Source of the DNA: Caprimulgus europaeus
Taxonomy: Eukaryota > Chordata > Aves > Caprimulgiformes > Caprimulgidae
Length of the DNA: 64,000 nucleotides
Direction: 5' to 3'
NCBI GenBank assembly: GCA_907165065.1
Contig: OU015524.1
Coordinates: 56,895,295-56,959,294, forward strand
This document shows, piece after piece, positions 12,401 to 20,450 of the stretch. The notes beneath the pieces were generated by a model that saw nothing but the letters and a program-made list of their open reading frames with translations, was not told the DNA's origin and ran no database searches. Made by a program: the position numbers and the translations under genes. Within the stretch, counting starts at the first letter, position 1. Every line of letters starts with the position of its first letter.

Positions 12401-14878
12401 CCTTGTTCTACCAGTTGGCACAGTTACTAGCAATCTAGCTACTCCAACATTATCCACTGGAAGTGTTTTTAATCCTCTGCCAATCAGCAAACCAGAATCA
12501 GATGAAAAGGGATCACATCTTACAGACCTTCAGATTTCTTCCAGTGAAAACAATAGATCTGGTAAGAAATGTCTTTATCCTCTGATATGATCACATCCAG
12601 GAAAGATACTTCTGAGGGTTTTGCAGATCATAGTCCGTTGCACTAGTAACTCCGGATTAGGAAGTTCTAGGCTGGGTATCAGTTTAAGTTGGAGGAGTGG
12701 TGGGAACCATCTTTATCATCATCTAAAATTTGATTTCTAGCAGCTTATGCACAGGGATGTTTTCTTCATAGACTCAAGAAGTAAAGCTGAGGCTGGGAGC
12801 CCTTTAGAAAACTTCTTTAAAGTACATTCTGACTGTACAAGTGACAACGTAAAGGAGCAGGAGAGGGTAGGCTAGTAGAACATTCACAGGATTTTAATAC
12901 TTCACTTGCATAAATTGGGTGATGGCTGTGGAGTTTGTCAGTTTTAAGCTCCTGTACGTTCTTTACTTTGTAGAGCTGTTCATTTCTGTGGCATAATGTC
13001 TGTCTATCACCAGTGTGATTAAAATGATGTATGTTCGTTATGGAAACTGAGACAGACCTTGTCAGCGTTATTATCACTGAATGCATTAACTGAAGGGATT
13101 AAGCTGCATTTTGTTTTCAATGCTGTGTGTTAACATTGGCGTTTTCTGTTAACTGTTCTTCTTGTTGCTGCATTTTAGTGCAAAGTGATGTCTCGAGTAG
13201 CTCTGGACTTGTTGGAGGAGTGCCGCCACCCAGCGTCTCAAGCAGTTCTGGGATTACTGGAGAAGGGCAACCACCCAGTGTCTCAAGTAGCGCTGGACTT
13301 GCAGGGGCAGCAGTACAGCCACCCAATGTTTCAAGCAGCTCTGGACTTATAGGAGGAGTGCAACCACCAACTGTTTCAAGCAGTTCTGGTCTTGCAGGAG
13401 GGGTGCAGCTACCTACTGTCTCCAGTAGCTCTTCTCTTACTGGAGGAGTTCAGCCAACCAGCATTTCAAGTAGCTCTGGACTTATGGCTGGAGTGCAACC
13501 ACCAAATGTCTCAAGCAGCTCAGGGCTTCTAGCTGGAGTGCATCCACCTAGCGTCTCAAGCAGCCCTGGCCTTCTGACAGGAATGCAACCACCTAGTGTC
13601 TCAAGCAGCTCAGGAGTTCTGGCGGGAGTACAGCCACAGAGTGTCTCAAGCAACTCTGGGCTTCTCATAATGCCACCACCCAATGTTTCGAGTAGTTCTG
13701 GACTGATGGGAGTGCCACCACCAAATATTTCAAGTAGTTCTGGACTTCTGGCAATGCAGCATCCAGTTGGGGTTCAAAATATGCCTCATTTAAATATTAG
13801 TAATCAAAGGATGCCAGGAATGCCTCTCATAGATATCCGTCCAGGCCTCATGCCCCATTCACCTGGACCAAGGTTTCCATTAATGCAGCCAGGAATGCCA
13901 CCGCAGCGTAGTATTCCTCCTCCAGCAATCCTTGATCCATCTCTTCACCCACCACCTCGAGGTCCTTTTCCTCCAGGAGATATTTTTAATCAAACAGAAA
14001 GACCTTTTGGAACACCAGGAAGACAAAATATCGATAGCATTTCTAATCCAGAGAAAAGACTACCACTTGGAGGTGATAACATTCAGCAGGAGGGAGACAG
14101 AGATTATCGCTTTCCTCCAGTGGAAAACCGAGATAATCTTAGCAGACCATCTCCAGTGGATGTCAGAGATTCTGTTGGACGACCACCAGTTGATCCAAGA
14201 GAGGGTATAGGAAGGCCGCCAGTAGATGGAAGAGAACACTTTGCAAGACCTCATGTAGACATGAGAGAAAATTTTGGAAGACCAGGTATAGATAACCTTG
14301 GTCGAAGAGAGCATTTTGGTTTCAATTCAGACAAGCACTGGGGACAGAGAGGAGATTATGATGAAAGAGAGCACCACACCTTCCCTATTTATGGTGGCCC
14401 TAAAGGCTTCCATGAAGACAGAGAGAGGTTTCGGCATGTAAACTATAGGTTTGATAGAAGTGGTCCCAACTGGAACAGAGGATTTGAACAAGATGCTCAC
14501 AGGGATTTTGATGACCGCAGAAGACCCTGGGAAAGACAGAGGGATAGGGATGACAGAGATTTTAATTTTTGCAGAGAAATTAATGGAAGCAGGTTTGGAA
14601 GAGACAGAATGTCCAACAACTGGATCCCCCCTCCGCATCCACGGGTTTTTGAATATTTTGACGGGGCCACTTCCCAACGCAAAGCTGATAATATGCCCCA
14701 GGTAAACGGTGAAAGTACAGAGACAGAAACTCAGCCACCAACTACACAGGTGCAGGACGATCCAGAACTGTATGAAAAACTGACATCTTCCGTCGAGATA
14801 AACAAAGAGAAGAGTGACACAGAAGCTGATATAGAAAGTGAACCAGTGGTAGAAAGCACAGAAACTGAGGGGACATAA
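403..14878 (+). CDS. SCAF8: SCAF8 (RBM16), 3' two thirds of the coding region, 13 exons, partial at 5' end
   Basis: The gene encodes a nuclear SR-like RNA-binding factor. Family members bind phosphorylated RNA polymerase II CTD through an N-terminal CID, and SCAF4 and SCAF8 are known to suppress use of early polyadenylation sites. The sequence shows exons at 403-482, 886-1003, 2702-2833, 2990-3102, 3587-3780, 6321-6421, 8025-8138, 8778-8934, 10117-10247, 11021-11165, 11695-11775, 12340-12561 and 13179-14878, all with GT/AG borders and compatible phases. They total 1,095 codons plus TAA. Domain order is Gln-rich linker, acidic patch, RS domain, RRM, Pro-rich segments, 15-residue repeats, Arg/Asp-rich region and acidic tail. 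From memory, human SCAF8 is about 1,271 residues; roughly 250 N-terminal residues, including the CID, lie outside the window. SCAF8 rather than its paralogue SCAF4 is chosen because of the match through the proline-rich and C-terminal regions, ending [14 protein letters not shown]. Confidence 0.96.
886..1003 (+). CDS. SCAF8: SCAF8 coding exon (Gln-rich segment)
   Basis: One base completes the split Leu codon, then 39 codons follow. They include the conserved runs [20 protein letters not shown]. The acceptor is CATTTTAG and the donor is AAG|GTAAGA. The following intron (1004-2701) contains a 19-base A run at 1071-1089 and otherwise nothing I can name. Confidence 0.94.
1004..2701 (+). other. 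SCAF8: SCAF8 intron, AT-rich
   Basis: This 1.7 kb intron carries a poly-A run of 19 bases (1071-1089). No repeat family, RNA gene or extra exon was recognised. Short open frames in it have no family resemblance. Confidence 0.75.
2702..2833 (+). CDS. SCAF8: SCAF8 coding exon ([15 protein letters not shown])
   Basis: There are 44 whole codons, beginning [10 protein letters not shown] and ending MDIQQQ. The [15 protein letters not shown] core is a conserved SCAF8 stretch. The acceptor is TTATTTAG and the donor is CAG|GTAAAA. The next intron is only 156 nt; reading into it meets a stop after six codons, so intron retention would truncate the protein before the RS domain. Confidence 0.94.
2990..3102 (+). 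CDS. SCAF8: SCAF8 coding exon (acidic patch and start of RS domain)
   Basis: The exon translates as [20 protein letters not shown], followed by [17 protein letters not shown]. It therefore runs from an acidic patch into the Arg/Ser domain. The acceptor is ACCTCAG. The donor AG|GTTTCA is weak compared with its neighbours. Two bases carry over into the next exon. Confidence 0.93.
3587..3780 (+). CDS. SCAF8: SCAF8 coding exon (RS domain)
   Basis: This is the main Arg/Ser-rich and basic domain. It contains [20 protein letters not shown], then RS/RE/RK repeats, and ends [12 protein letters not shown] just before the RRM. RS domains of this kind target SR-related proteins to nuclear speckles and mediate protein contacts (family knowledge). 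The acceptor is TTTTGTAG and the donor is G|GTAAGT. Confidence 0.95.
3781..6320 (+). other. SCAF8: SCAF8 intron of 2.5 kb separating the RS and RRM exons
   Basis: This is the largest intron of the gene in the window. It contains a G-rich run followed by a tandem AATA microsatellite at about 5,049-5,084. Overlapping open frames on both strands near 4.0-4.5 kb look like chance frames, without splice sites or family resemblance. Confidence 0.75.
5049..5084 (+). repeat. G-run plus (AATA)n microsatellite containing four overlapping AATAAA hexamers
   Basis: A G-rich stretch (5,049-5,066) is followed directly by tandem AATA units (5,067-5,084). AATAAA occurs at 5,067, 5,071, 5,075 and 5,079 on the SCAF8 sense strand, inside the 2.5 kb intron. 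It is a simple repeat; use as a polyadenylation signal is only a possibility. Confidence 0.8.
6321..6421 (+). CDS. SCAF8: SCAF8 coding exon (RRM, first half, RNP2)
   Basis: The exon encodes [18 protein letters not shown] and continues [21 protein letters not shown] is the RNP2 strand of an RNA recognition motif and the rest forms helix 1 and the next strand. The acceptor is CTTGACAG and the donor is AAT|GTAAGT. It matches the SCAF4/SCAF8 RRM essentially residue for residue. Confidence 0.96.
6422..8024 (+). other. SCAF8: SCAF8 intron, AT-rich
   Basis: This 1.6 kb intron splits the RRM. I see no repeat family, RNA gene or extra exon in it. One sense-strand AATAAA lies at 7,558-7,563. Confidence 0.7.
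8025..8138 (+). CDS. SCAF8: SCAF8 coding exon (RRM, second half, RNP1)
   Basis: There are 38 whole codons: [20 protein letters not shown] and then [26 protein letters not shown] is the RNP1 motif, with Tyr as the aromatic RNA-contacting position. The acceptor is CCATAG and the donor is AAG|GTAAGT. Confidence 0.96.
8778..8934 (+). CDS. SCAF8: SCAF8 coding exon (end of RRM and conserved extension)
   Basis: The exon starts [20 protein letters not shown] and continues through the [19 protein letters not shown] block to the Thr-Gly border. The aromatic-rich [11 protein letters not shown] stretch after the RRM is characteristic of SCAF4/SCAF8. The acceptor is ATTTTCAG and the donor is G|GTACGG. 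Confidence 0.96.
8935..10116 (+). other. SCAF8: SCAF8 intron, AT-rich
   Basis: This 1.2 kb intron is strongly AT-rich. AATAAA hexamers occur on the sense strand at 9,184 and 9,944. No other feature was recognised. Confidence 0.7.
10117..10247 (+). CDS. SCAF8: SCAF8 coding exon (Thr/Gln-rich)
   Basis: Joined to the preceding exon it reads [20 protein letters not shown] and ends VTMLQ, as expected for SCAF8. The acceptor is TTTTGAAG and the donor CAG|GTTTGT is somewhat weak. One upstream base completes the first Glu codon. Confidence 0.93.
10497..10985 (-). mobile_element. CR1 LINE fragment (ORF2 reverse-transcriptase part), antisense in SCAF8 intron
   Basis: Read on the minus strand this is internal CR1 ORF2 sequence. 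From its 5' end it has [11 protein letters not shown] (FADD catalytic motif at 10,913-10,924), then a [18 protein letters not shown] block, then [17 protein letters not shown] and [20 protein letters not shown]. Frameshifts break the frame, so it is inactive. It lacks the usual CR1 3' tail, which is unusual because most CR1 copies are 5' truncated but keep their 3' end. The element fills most of the 773 nt intron and stops about 35 nt before the next exon. Confidence 0.93.
11021..11165 (+). CDS. SCAF8: SCAF8 coding exon (Pro-rich)
   Basis: The exon encodes [20 protein letters not shown] followed by [20 protein letters not shown] and [22 protein letters not shown] is a conserved SCAF8 stretch. 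The acceptor TTTTCATGAAAAG lacks pyrimidines in its last bases, but a T-rich tract lies just upstream. The donor is G|GTAAGT. Confidence 0.94.
11695..11775 (+). CDS. SCAF8: SCAF8 coding exon (VVPPP repeats)
   Basis: This 81 nt exon encodes [19 protein letters not shown] and then VVPPVVPT, a short tandem Val-Val-Pro-Pro-Pro repeat. The acceptor is CCCATCTAG and the donor is C|GTAAGT. Proline-rich segments of this kind are typical of SCAF proteins and may bind SH3, WW or CTD-like partners (inference). Confidence 0.93.
11776..12339 (+). other. SCAF8: SCAF8 intron, AT-rich
   Basis: This is a 564 nt AT-rich intron with nothing else recognised. The preceding intron (11,166-11,694) is similar. Confidence 0.7.
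12340..12561 (+). CDS. SCAF8: SCAF8 coding exon (FGSLVLP region)
   Basis: Across the border it reads [20 protein letters not shown], then [16 protein letters not shown] and on to [12 protein letters not shown]. The spacing and residues match the SCAF8 segment between the proline-rich part and the repeat array. The acceptor is TCTCTACAG and the donor is G|GTAAGA. The next intron is 617 nt. Confidence 0.93.
12562..13178 (+). other. SCAF8: SCAF8 last intron
   Basis: The 617 nt intron before the last exon ends TGCATTTTAG. It contains a short segment (about 13,021-13,085) with weak C/D-box-like spacing, covered in the findings. No repeat family was recognised. Confidence 0.7.
13179..14878 (+). 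CDS. SCAF8: SCAF8 last coding exon: 15-residue repeat array, Arg/Asp-rich region, C-terminus
   Basis: The exon starts after TGCATTTTAG and its 566 codons include the TAA at 14,876-14,878. Residues 1-193 or so are a tandem array of about 13 units of the form QPPxVSSSSGLxxGV. Then come [31 protein letters not shown] and [13 protein letters not shown]. Next is a run of (V/I)DxRExxxRP units, followed by an Arg/Asp-rich stretch ([20 protein letters not shown]). The end is acidic: [11 protein letters not shown], then [14 protein letters not shown]. All of this follows the SCAF8 C-terminus. From memory, the human array is shorter and more degenerate, so this copy looks expanded or homogenised. Minus-strand open frames over the array are its complement, not genes. 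Confidence 0.96.
13180..13756 (+). repeat. SCAF8: Coding minisatellite, about 13 units of roughly 45 bp, in SCAF8
   Basis: Each unit encodes about 15 residues with an invariant V/I-S-S-S/N-x-x-(L/V/I) core after a Pro-rich start. Examples are [15 protein letters not shown] and [15 protein letters not shown]. Unit lengths vary from 14 to 16 residues, and all changes keep the frame. The array ends at the codons for GLLAM, before QHPVGVQ. Confidence 0.93.
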
Positions 14879-15555
14879 TCATCACTCAGTAGGTAAAAGA
14901 TACCTTTTGTAAAGTTGTCATCTCTCTGTAATAGATAAATGGCTGACTGGACCGTAGCAGTTCGCTTTTGTCTGCCAGAATTAAGTTAATCTGATGTTCA
15001 TGTTCATCTTTCACTTAAGTAACTGTACAACTGACTTGTATAGAACACTGTTCTTAATTTGAACATGGTAGGTAAACATTTTTTTTTATTATTATTTCTC
15101 TGGTAAAGCATAAACTTGCCCCCACTTGCTTTTAATTTCACAAAGATAAAATAACAGCTTGTCAAACAAAGACTTCCTATGGAAGAAAGTGGAATTTTTT
15201 TAGATACTACCCTTAGGTTGGCTATTGAAATTGTTATACTTGAAAACAGGTGCTGGTGTATCTTGTCCGTGTTTTTAGGCTGCTGCAGAATTTTAAAGTA
15301 TAGACAAAGCTGTGATATTTTATGTTCCTACAATTCGGCAGAAAAAAAAATGGCCCATGTTATTTAAGGAGCATAACACAGAGATTAAAAGTGATTTTGT
15401 AAAATCTACACTATAGTCTCTGTTTTCTCTAAAGTAAGTGTTTGTGATTTGTTCCTCGTACTGCAGTGGGTTTAAAAAAATGAAAAATTACATTTTAATG
15501 TTGGGTGCATTTTGTTTTTAGATGCCAATAAAGCATATTTGTTTGATAACAGTGT
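14879..15555 (+). other. SCAF8: SCAF8 3' UTR, proximal form
   Basis: This non-coding sequence runs from the TAA to the first canonical polyadenylation signal and is AT-rich. The exact cleavage site is estimated at 15-25 nt after the AATAAA. No intron is evident. Confidence 0.75.
15527..15532 (+). terminator. SCAF8: Polyadenylation signal AATAAA, proximal
   Basis: A canonical hexamer lies 649 nt after the stop codon. It is followed by a GT/T-rich stretch (GTTTGATAACAGTGTTCTAG), the arrangement expected of a functional poly(A) site. Confidence 0.7.
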
Positions 15556-15841
15556 TCTAGGTATTGTATTTTTTTAAAAACCTGCAAGCTCTAAAAACTT
15601 GGAATCAGCTATGATATGTGCTTAGCTAGTTGTTGCAAAAGGTTTAAATTACTTTCGTAAGACCAGTGCAACAGTTACATGTGCAAGAAGCATTTGGTTT
15701 TTACATCGAAAATCATGCAGTCATATTAGATCATGTAAATAACATATGTATGTCAATATTTGTGTAAACTGTTTGTAGATACCACTTCTTCTGTGTGTGC
15801 CTGTGTATGTGCACGCACTCACAGAATATTGTAGACAGTTC

Positions 15842-15847
15842 AATAAA
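15842..15847 (+). terminator. SCAF8: Polyadenylation signal AATAAA, possible second site
   Basis: A second canonical hexamer lies about 960 nt after the stop. GT-rich sequence (GGAGGTTGT) follows closely. It could give a longer SCAF8 3' UTR. Confidence 0.45.
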
Positions 15848-17491
15848 ATTGAAGGAGGTTGTAAAAATTTGCCTTTCACCTTCTTTAGGTAGTAAGATAA
15901 CGAAACTTATTTCACTGCAGTACTGTCAGGCTTGTATTTACCTTCTCATGCTCGTTGTTATGATGTTCTTACTACTTCTAGAAGGTGGAACGTGATACAC
16001 TATAAGAATATACAGTAGGATTTTAGCTTACTTTTTAAAATGCAGATATGCATGAAGCCAAAACTGAAGCAAATATTTGCATTGTCTTATTTTGTAATGT
16101 GTTTGGTATTCTGGATAGGTAGTGGCAGTGTTCACGTACTTGTGGTTACTTGTTTTTAGTGACTCAAAGTCCAGAAATGTTGCACAAAAAGTAAAAAGCT
16201 GTTGTTGGTCTAAAAAACCCTACATGTTTTTCACAGAAATAAGGGGGGCTTTGTTGTTTTGGTGGATTCCTATTGGAGTAGAACCTCCTGTTAAATTGTA
16301 GAGATGAATTGGCTGCTGAGGTAAATTAGTAGCGCTATTCTCTCCCGTTTCACCGACTTTGCTGCTTGTGTATCCTTTAAATTGGTGGTGAAAGATTTGG
16401 CTATAGGGTAATGTCAGATCTTCAATTTGTTCCACTCAAGTGCGTTTCACCAGCTTCTTTCAACATAATTTTTGTTAAAATTCTGTGTCTGAAAGCATCC
16501 TTTCACTCAGTTTTGAGAGAGTTGTTTTTCTCTTGCAAAATAGGATCCACGGGTAGATTCTGTTACATTAATGCCCCTTTGGTAGGAGAAGCGTTTGTAG
16601 CTCAGATTAGAATTTTGATCTTTAAGATTAAAACGTTAAGATGCAAGTTTTAATTCCTCTTCTGCTTCCCCTAGAGGGTTGAAAGTATGAGAATGTCACG
16701 TGAGCGTAAAGCTTAAGCATGCCTTTGAACGTAGAAGCAAGTTATGCATGTGTGTGTTGCCCTCTCTCTCTGGGAGGTGGGGTATTTTTTCATGCTGCGT
16801 TAGGGTTCAGTTCTTCAATTACAGGGACTTTTATTCTGGATAGTAAGCAAAGTGTCAGCGTAATGAAGGTAGCCCTTTGCAAGAGTGGACTTGAATGATT
16901 CTTTTATCTATTGTGCAAATATTGTACATCATTAGGATGTAGTGAGGTATGCATTAAATAACTATTACTTTGTAACAGATCCTGCTGATGTGTTTGTTAC
17001 CAGAACATGTCTCAGGAGTTGAGATGAACAGTGTTTAAGGTAAAAGTACCTTCATGGGCAAATGCTGGCTCAAAGAACTTGACTGATGCTGCTGTACCAC
17101 CTACTAGTAGTATTCTGGTCAGGCGGATGTGGTTGTGCAAAAGTCTAGATGCACAAAATAGCTATAAGGATACTTTATGTACTTAAGGGATTTTCTTTAT
17201 TTAATTTTAATAATGTGCAGTTTGAAAAGGCTTCAGTCATAGACCACATAAATACTCAGAATCAAACACATATTGGCAGTAGCTTTACTTTTCAAACTTT
17301 GTTAAATGCCTCTTAAAAACTGAAAGTTAATCTGTTTTTCTAAACCAAGACTGGCAATATACTAAATTGCTTGTAGTATGATGGTTTAGGTAAATTACCG
17401 GGTGAGAGATGTTAAACAATTTGGTTGGTAGTGGTATAATCCAATGTATTATATAATGATTTTTCATCTTTGTTAATATCTTTCAAGCATT

Positions 17492-17497
17492 AATAAA
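17492..17497 (+). terminator. SCAF8: Polyadenylation signal AATAAA, possible distal site
   Basis: The hexamer AATAAA lies 2.6 kb after the SCAF8 stop, followed by TGTGTTATATT. It is a candidate distal end of a long 3' UTR only. Confidence 0.25.
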
Positions 17498-18612
17498 TTG
17501 GCTACTGTACATATGTGTTATATTATCAATTTCTAACAACCATTTTATTTTTTTGTAGATTAAATGTTTGTTGTACAGTCTTCAGTTGCATCATGTTTAC
17601 AGCTAGAACTGTTCCATTTCTTATTAATGTAGCATGCAAACAAATATTACCAAAATGGCTGTATATAGAAATTCAGAAGGGACTCGGTATTACCAAAACA
17701 GTATGGTTCTTTTCTGTCTTTGCAGTAGGAGTTTTTAAATCTTTTGGAGTTTGGGTGAAGACTTTCCTTTCTCACTGTAAGCCATCACAAGCCAACATGT
17801 GCACTGAAAGGAGCTGTCCTGAGACCCAGACCAGTTCTCTGATGTGGTTCACAGCAGTGACATGTAATTTTTGCTGTTGCAAAGGAGAGAGTGAGAATGG
17901 GAGAGAAGAAGACGAGGGCCAGGCGTTTGGGCAGCAGTTCTGGCTTAGGCCTGTCTAGAGCTTGCTCTAGTGATGAAAGGTGTCAATCAAAGTAACTGAA
18001 GAAGCCGATCTATAAGTAACGTACATATTGAAAAATATTTTGAGTAGCTTTGCAGGCAACACTATATTTAGGCATGCACATTTACTTGAAAACCTTGTGC
18101 ATTAGTAAGTTATTTGATGAATTGATCACCTTTTTAAGCAGCCTTTGATTCTGGTCTTTCACTGTGCTCTGTTTGAACAAAATACTACGTCCATAAAGAT
18201 ACAAAGATTAAACATAGCCTTCATTTGCTACAAGGACTTTATTTCTTTGCTGAAGCCTTTTTCTGTGAAGTATTGGTACACTTTCATTTTTATATGTAGT
18301 GCTTTACATTGTTATTACAAATTTGAGGGTATAGATTCTGTTAGATTCTTTAGCTTTAGTAGAGGACTATACCATTCTTCAAGCCATTTCAGTGATTTAA
18401 ATGGTTTTATTTGTGAACTTAAGGTACTCTTGCTGCCTGAGTAAAGTAAGATGGGAATACTGTAATCAAGCCTGTAGTGTGGCATGCCACAAGCATTACT
18501 TAAGCTGGAAAATTAGTAGATAAACTATCTATATAATGTATTTATGAAATAAGCCAATTTATTGCAGAATTATCTCAAAGTGCAGTGTCAGCAGTTTTGA
18601 ACATGTGCAAGG

Positions 18613-18736
18613 ATCATAGAATGGATTGGGTTGGAAGGAACCCTCAAAGGTCATCTAGTCCAACCCCCCTGCAGTGAGCAGGGACATCTTTACTAGAGTA
18701 GGTCGCTCAGAGCCCCATCCAGGCTGACCTTGATAT
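18613..18736 (-). mobile_element. CR1 LINE 3'-end fragment
   Basis: The plus strand reads TCATAGAATGGATTGGGTTG, then a block meaning 'GGAAGGAACC...TCATCTAGTCCAACCCCCC' and a CCCATCCAGGCTG segment. This is the reverse complement of the avian CR1 3' untranslated tail. It is a typical 5'-truncated copy. Confidence 0.92.
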
Positions 18737-20130
18737 GTTATGCTGGTCGACACTTCAAGTACTCTTTTTCTTGATTCTTGTTTCCTTTACTCAAATCTTT
18801 GGGTAAAAATGGTTCCCACATTTCATTCTTTGCATTTTCAGTGATGTAATTAAAAATAACATAATAAAGGTTACTTTTTTATCTTTCAATAACGGGAGCT
18901 GAATAGATAACTTTTAAAATCCTATTCAGACTATCAGGAGTCATCAAGAGTAAGTAGGACAATTTTTTGTTACTGTTAATTCAGGTAATGAAAGGATCTT
19001 TCTTTCCCTGTTGACAGCTATTGCTGATTCTTTGAATTTTATGTTAGTCACATTTTCCTTCCAAGTGCTGAGCTTTCACAACTAAACATGTACTGTGAAG
19101 CTAGCTAATTGTGTAGATGAGAGATTGACTTAAAAGGCATAAAGGCAGGATATCCTTTTTTAATTGAAGCTGTTAATTTGAACAAGAATGGCAAAAGCAT
19201 CTTTCCACCATGTTGCTTTGCTATATTCATTCGCATCAGCAGAAACTTTGTGGTGGCAAAGAGAATATCATATTGCAAGACTTTCTTAACTGTAACTAGT
19301 CTTATGTTTCTCTTTGAAGGTGCTTTTTAGTGACATTATTCACTCCACTTAGTCTGTGCGAGTTCTTTGGGTACTCACTAAACATTTTGAATTTTGTTAA
19401 CATATGATCATGATATTTCGTAGTCATGAAAAGTCAGGTATGGCTACTAATAAGAAAATTTGTGACATCTCTTTAAGAGGAATAACTTCTAGCAAAGGTG
19501 TGTAAGATCTGAAAAGTGATTCTTGTCAGTGATGGGATGGTATAAAAGTCTGTTAATAGGGGTTTTGTTGAAGTTGGTAAGCTGTAAAATTGTATTTGCT
19601 GTAATTCTTGTATTCCTTGCCATCTTGCACAAATTTGATGAAAAACGGTAGTGTCATTGAATATCCTACTCTTAGACTCTTTTAGATGCTCTGCTACCAA
19701 AGATTAGAGGAGCGGAAGGACCAGTGGTCTGGGCACTCCTAAAAATCAAGAGGTTTTTAAGATATGTTGTGCAGTTGAAGATGAATGTATTTTCCCTTTT
19801 TAAGAAGTTTAAAATGCACATTTCAGTGCTTGCATAGTAACAGTGATATTAGTGTTGTCACTGGTTTACTAATCTTATTCTGTACTTTGTAATTTTTTCT
19901 TTTAAAGTTAACTTACTAATGCTACTTGTAAATTTTCTTCTTCTCAGATAAAATCATACTAATGCTCTCAGGCACTGGACTATTTTGTGCTTTAAAAAAA
20001 AATGGTCAGAGTGTATTTTAGCCTCTAGATAGGTTAGTTAAACATTTTTTCCTTCCTGATTTAATGCTTTAATGCTGCGATTTTCCTCTTGGATGATTCT
20101 CTATATGCATCTCTGTGTTATAACAGACAT
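18737..20130. other. Intergenic, no feature recognised
   Basis: This is AT-rich single-copy-looking DNA between two CR1 fragments. No exon, RNA gene or repeat could be supported. Confidence 0.6.
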
Positions 20131-20450
20131 CACAGAATCACAGAATTGCCTGGATTGGAAAAGACCTATAAGATCATCAAGTCCAGTCATTAACCTAACA
20201 CTGACAAGTCCCCTAAACCATGCCCCTAAGCACTATGTCTAGACAACTATTAAGTATCTCCAGGGGTGGGGTCTCCACCACTGCCCTGGGCAACCAGTTC
20301 CAGTACCTGCTAACTCTTTCAGTAAAGAAATTTTTCCTAATATCCAATCTAAACTTCCCCTGGTGCAACTTGAGGCTGTTTCCTCTTGTCCTGTCACTTG
20401 TTACTTGAGAGAAGAGACCAACACCCACTTTGCTACACAAGGTTTCTCCT
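20131..20450 (-). mobile_element. CR1 LINE fragment with ORF2 C-terminus and 3' tail
   Basis: On the minus strand it encodes the last part of CR1 ORF2 ([20 protein letters not shown], then [19 protein letters not shown], and [12 protein letters not shown]). The short CR1 3' UTR follows, ending at 20,131 in the ATTCTGTGATTCTGTGATG type tail. The frame is open for about 75 codons, so it is fairly young, but the copy is heavily 5' truncated. Confidence 0.94.

Larger units (their letters stand above)
15556..18611 (+). other. Possible extended SCAF8 3' UTR or proximal intergenic DNA
   Basis: This AT-rich sequence has further AATAAA hexamers (15,842; 17,492) and a Pumilio-type TGTAAATA at 15,734. 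An open frame of 147 codons at 17,515-17,958 has no recognisable family and is probably chance. No repeats were recognised. Confidence 0.55.

Noticed and set aside
13117..13683. Minus-strand open frames ([19 protein letters not shown] repeats) over the SCAF8 array
   Set aside because: They are the reverse complement of the coding minisatellite. They have no independent start context or splice support, and their repeat pattern is fully explained by the plus-strand array.
17515..17958. 147-codon open frame downstream of SCAF8
   Set aside because: The Cys/Phe-rich translation has no family resemblance and lies where an extended SCAF8 3' UTR might be. It is more likely chance.
20220..20408. Plus-strand open frame at 20.2-20.4 kb
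   Set aside because: It is the complement of the CR1 ORF2 C-terminus on the minus strand.
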